From positions 1,152,501-1,216,500 of the forward strand of contig CAJZBQ010000053.1 in NCBI GenBank assembly GCA_914767885.1: 64,000 bases of DNA, in the 5' to 3' direction. Positions 62,628 to 64,000 of this stretch are shown here, one piece after another. The notes beneath the pieces are model-generated. The model saw only the letters and a list, made by a program, of their open reading frames with translations, did not search any database and had not been told where the DNA came from. The number at the start of each line of letters is the position of its first letter. The first letter of the stretch is position 1. Origin of the DNA: Blepharisma stoltei (Eukaryota > Ciliophora > Heterotrichea > Heterotrichida > Blepharismidae). The translations under genes and the position numbers were made by a program.

Positions 62628-63604
62628 GTATTTTCAATTTACAAATTCATATTGCTATATAATTAAAGTGTAATAATTTTTGCGTATTAATAAAATAGAT
62701 AGTCAGAATGAATTCGCTCATCTATATGCTCATGCAATTTTATAATTGGATTCAGTTTTTACTACCCCTAAGTAATAAGCAAATCTTGCTTATTCGTGGG
62801 GTTCTAGCACAAAATGTCAAATATAGCTAGGGAGGATGACTAGCACGGGGCTTTTTTGGCTTGAAGGCAAGCCAAAAAAGCCCCGTGCTAGACATCCTCC
62901 CTAGCTATAATAAATTTTATATGAATAGATTGAATTTGCTTATTACTGTGGGGATAAGTGGGCTTTTGGCTATTGGATTTTAGGAGCAACTTGATGCTCC
63001 CAAAAAGAAAGATCGTTAGGCACGACTCATGCAGAAGTCAGATACAGAGTGAGGCAATGCATTCCACAAGGTTTGGGTTTCCAAGCAAAGAAAGGTAAAT
63101 TTGTTAGAGTACTCTATTACACCTAAATAAATGTAGAGGTCAGGGTGCAATTATACCGTCCTGCGGAATCAAACTATACATTAAGTGCTATTAAACTAAA
63201 TGCGTAATAATATTAAAAAGAAAGTTACTAAATGAATTAATAATCCCAAGAAAGTGTTTCAATATCCTATTTTCATTATAGAGACCTCTAGAATACCCCA
63301 ATTCTTATTTCCATTAAATAATAAAATAGCCAAATCTTGAAATTTTTCATTGAGTTAGATACATGAGATTTTGTTTTCAAGACTATAATAATCTTACTGC
63401 ATGGAGTATAATATTAATTTTAACCACATTTATTTTTATAATACCCATATAGTTTGAGAATTCTTTTAGCTTGCCCCCAAAGCAGCTTTATCACTTTAAA
63501 GTGTAAAAATTACATTTTAATTTGTTTAAAATTGAATTTTGGGCTTTAGCACAGCGAAATAAGTCCTACTAGAATCAAACTCATTATCTAATATATATAA
63601 AATA
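62628..63604. other. Region without supported genes
   Basis: It holds a family E element (62765-62956) with a nested hairpin, then a moderately GC-rich block (about 62957-63210) that could be another SINE-like insert but shows no tail or duplication, then AT-rich filler. Confidence 0.5.
62765..62956. mobile_element. Family E element with a nested hairpin
   Basis: The left part (AATAAGCAAATCTTGCTTATT) and right part (TTGAATTTGCTTATTACTGTG) match the IES at 16005. In its middle, between TATA borders (62822-62909), is a near-perfect GC-rich hairpin (AGCTAGGGAGGATG … CATCCTCCCTAGCT) absent from the other copy. Confidence 0.8.
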
Positions 63605-63790
63605 TTATTTCTTTTGATGCTTTTTCGGAATCATATCAGGAAGATCATTTATTATAGATCGATCATCAGTTTTAAATTGAGATTTTTCATTCTTTTTAGG
63701 AATTTGATTATATTTCTGTTCCTCTCTATCAGGTTTAGGTCTTTTCATTGGAATATTATTACCATTTATGATTTCATGACTCCCCTCATA
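63605..63790 (-). CDS. 3' end of a possible gene, charged hypothetical
   Basis: The minus-strand frame ends in TAA at 63605 and reads …MKRPKPDREEQKYNQIPKK…DMIPKKHQKK. It is hydrophilic and coding-like, but no clear start exists and the frame closes upstream. It may be a terminal exon or chance. Confidence 0.35.
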   Translation of the reverse strand, partial: YEGSHEIINGNNIPMKRPKPDREEQKYNQIPKKNEKSQFKTDDRSIINDLPDMIPKKHQKK

Positions 63791-63839
63791 TATAAGCGGA
63801 CATAAAAACTAATATTTTTTAAAAATATTTAAACTTAAA

Positions 63840-63965
63840 ATATTTAATTCAAAAATATTTTAATGCAAAATACTAATTTAATTGTAAAATTTATGTTTTA
63901 AAATGCAATCTGTTGAAGATTATACAGAGTTAGATTGAGATTTCTTTATAGTAATTACTATGCCT
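63840..63965 (-). mobile_element. Family A MITE relic
   Basis: Sequence such as AAATTTATGTTTTAAAATGC, followed by an eroded AGAGTTAG…TTTCTTTATAGTAATTA, corresponds in order to the family A core on the minus strand. The terminal motifs are gone. Confidence 0.5.
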
Positions 63966-64000
63966 TGGCATAATTTTTGGATAGATTTGGTACGCGGGGC

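Noticed and set aside
1-64000. CRISPR arrays, operons and bacterial ribosome-binding sites
   Set aside because: The window is eukaryotic; the repeats are dispersed inverted-repeat elements and there are no spacer arrays.

Overview
This window reads as germline (micronuclear) DNA of a heterotrich ciliate, most likely Blepharisma. Three sequence facts support this. (1) In-frame TGA stands where conserved proteins need Trp (pogo transposase, CDPK, WD40 repeats, Myb, dual-specificity phosphatase fold), while TAA and TAG end genes. (2) Five 15-nt GT...AG introns each remove a stop or frame break. (3) At least 20 exons or gaps carry TA-bounded insertions whose removal, leaving one TA, restores the reading frame. 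These are internal eliminated sequences (IESs). After removal the coding lengths become exact multiples of three, for example 2709 nt and 2718 nt for the two M16 peptidases, 3819 nt for the WD40 channel and 2610 nt for the gene at 43016. The species name is inference; the code, introns and IESs are seen directly.

Layout. 1-1600: a truncated, reversed 5' end of small-subunit rDNA with adjacent spacer, then AT-rich sequence and a truncated MITE. 1600-3700: a hypothetical gene convergent with a myristoylation-type RING protein. 3898-5734: an apparently complete pogo/Tigger transposon whose termini match the many MITEs. 5818-17918: an inverted pair of M16 metallopeptidase paralogues flanking a SCAPER homologue, all heavily interrupted. 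18018-22744: a PB1-like hypothetical, a Prp19 N-terminal protein, a RING/B-box protein and TSR1. 23216-28795: a WD40-TRP-like channel fusion. 28867-36027: a DP transcription factor, an NDK-like protein, a hypothetical and a Mei2-like RNA-binding protein. 36984-43000: a Ca-activated K channel divergent from a CDPK, a hypothetical and mitochondrial bS16m. 43016-49545: a large EF-hand-like gene, a Myb factor and a small protein that copies the histone H3 tail. 49682-58759: phosphatidylserine decarboxylase, a mitochondrial carrier, an MCU-N-domain/TPR protein next to MCU, glycerol kinase and a pseudophosphatase. 59013-62627: tRNA-Asp, a GAF-domain protein and a multipass membrane protein.

Mobile and eliminated DNA. 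Family A MITEs (terminal motif CTCCGTGAGTGAACAAAA) are the commonest and share ends with the pogo element. Family B has CATCCTTGATCGAACGAT ends, C has CCTTTAAATTGGAACAAA, D has CATTTAATAAGGAAC, E has AATAAGCAAAT..CTTGCTTATT, and G has CATTTGTCCAATTTTCTAG. There are also GC-rich hairpin IESs of about 150 bp and unique short IESs of 58-122 bp. Separately, SINE-like elements with 7-22 bp target-site duplications sit inside exons, and deleting the insert plus one duplication copy restores the protein. Several insertions are nested.

Limits: no database search was run. Where two TA choices give the same frame I give one. Four genes keep an unresolved frame problem (SCAPER, Myb, the NDK-like gene and glycerol kinase).
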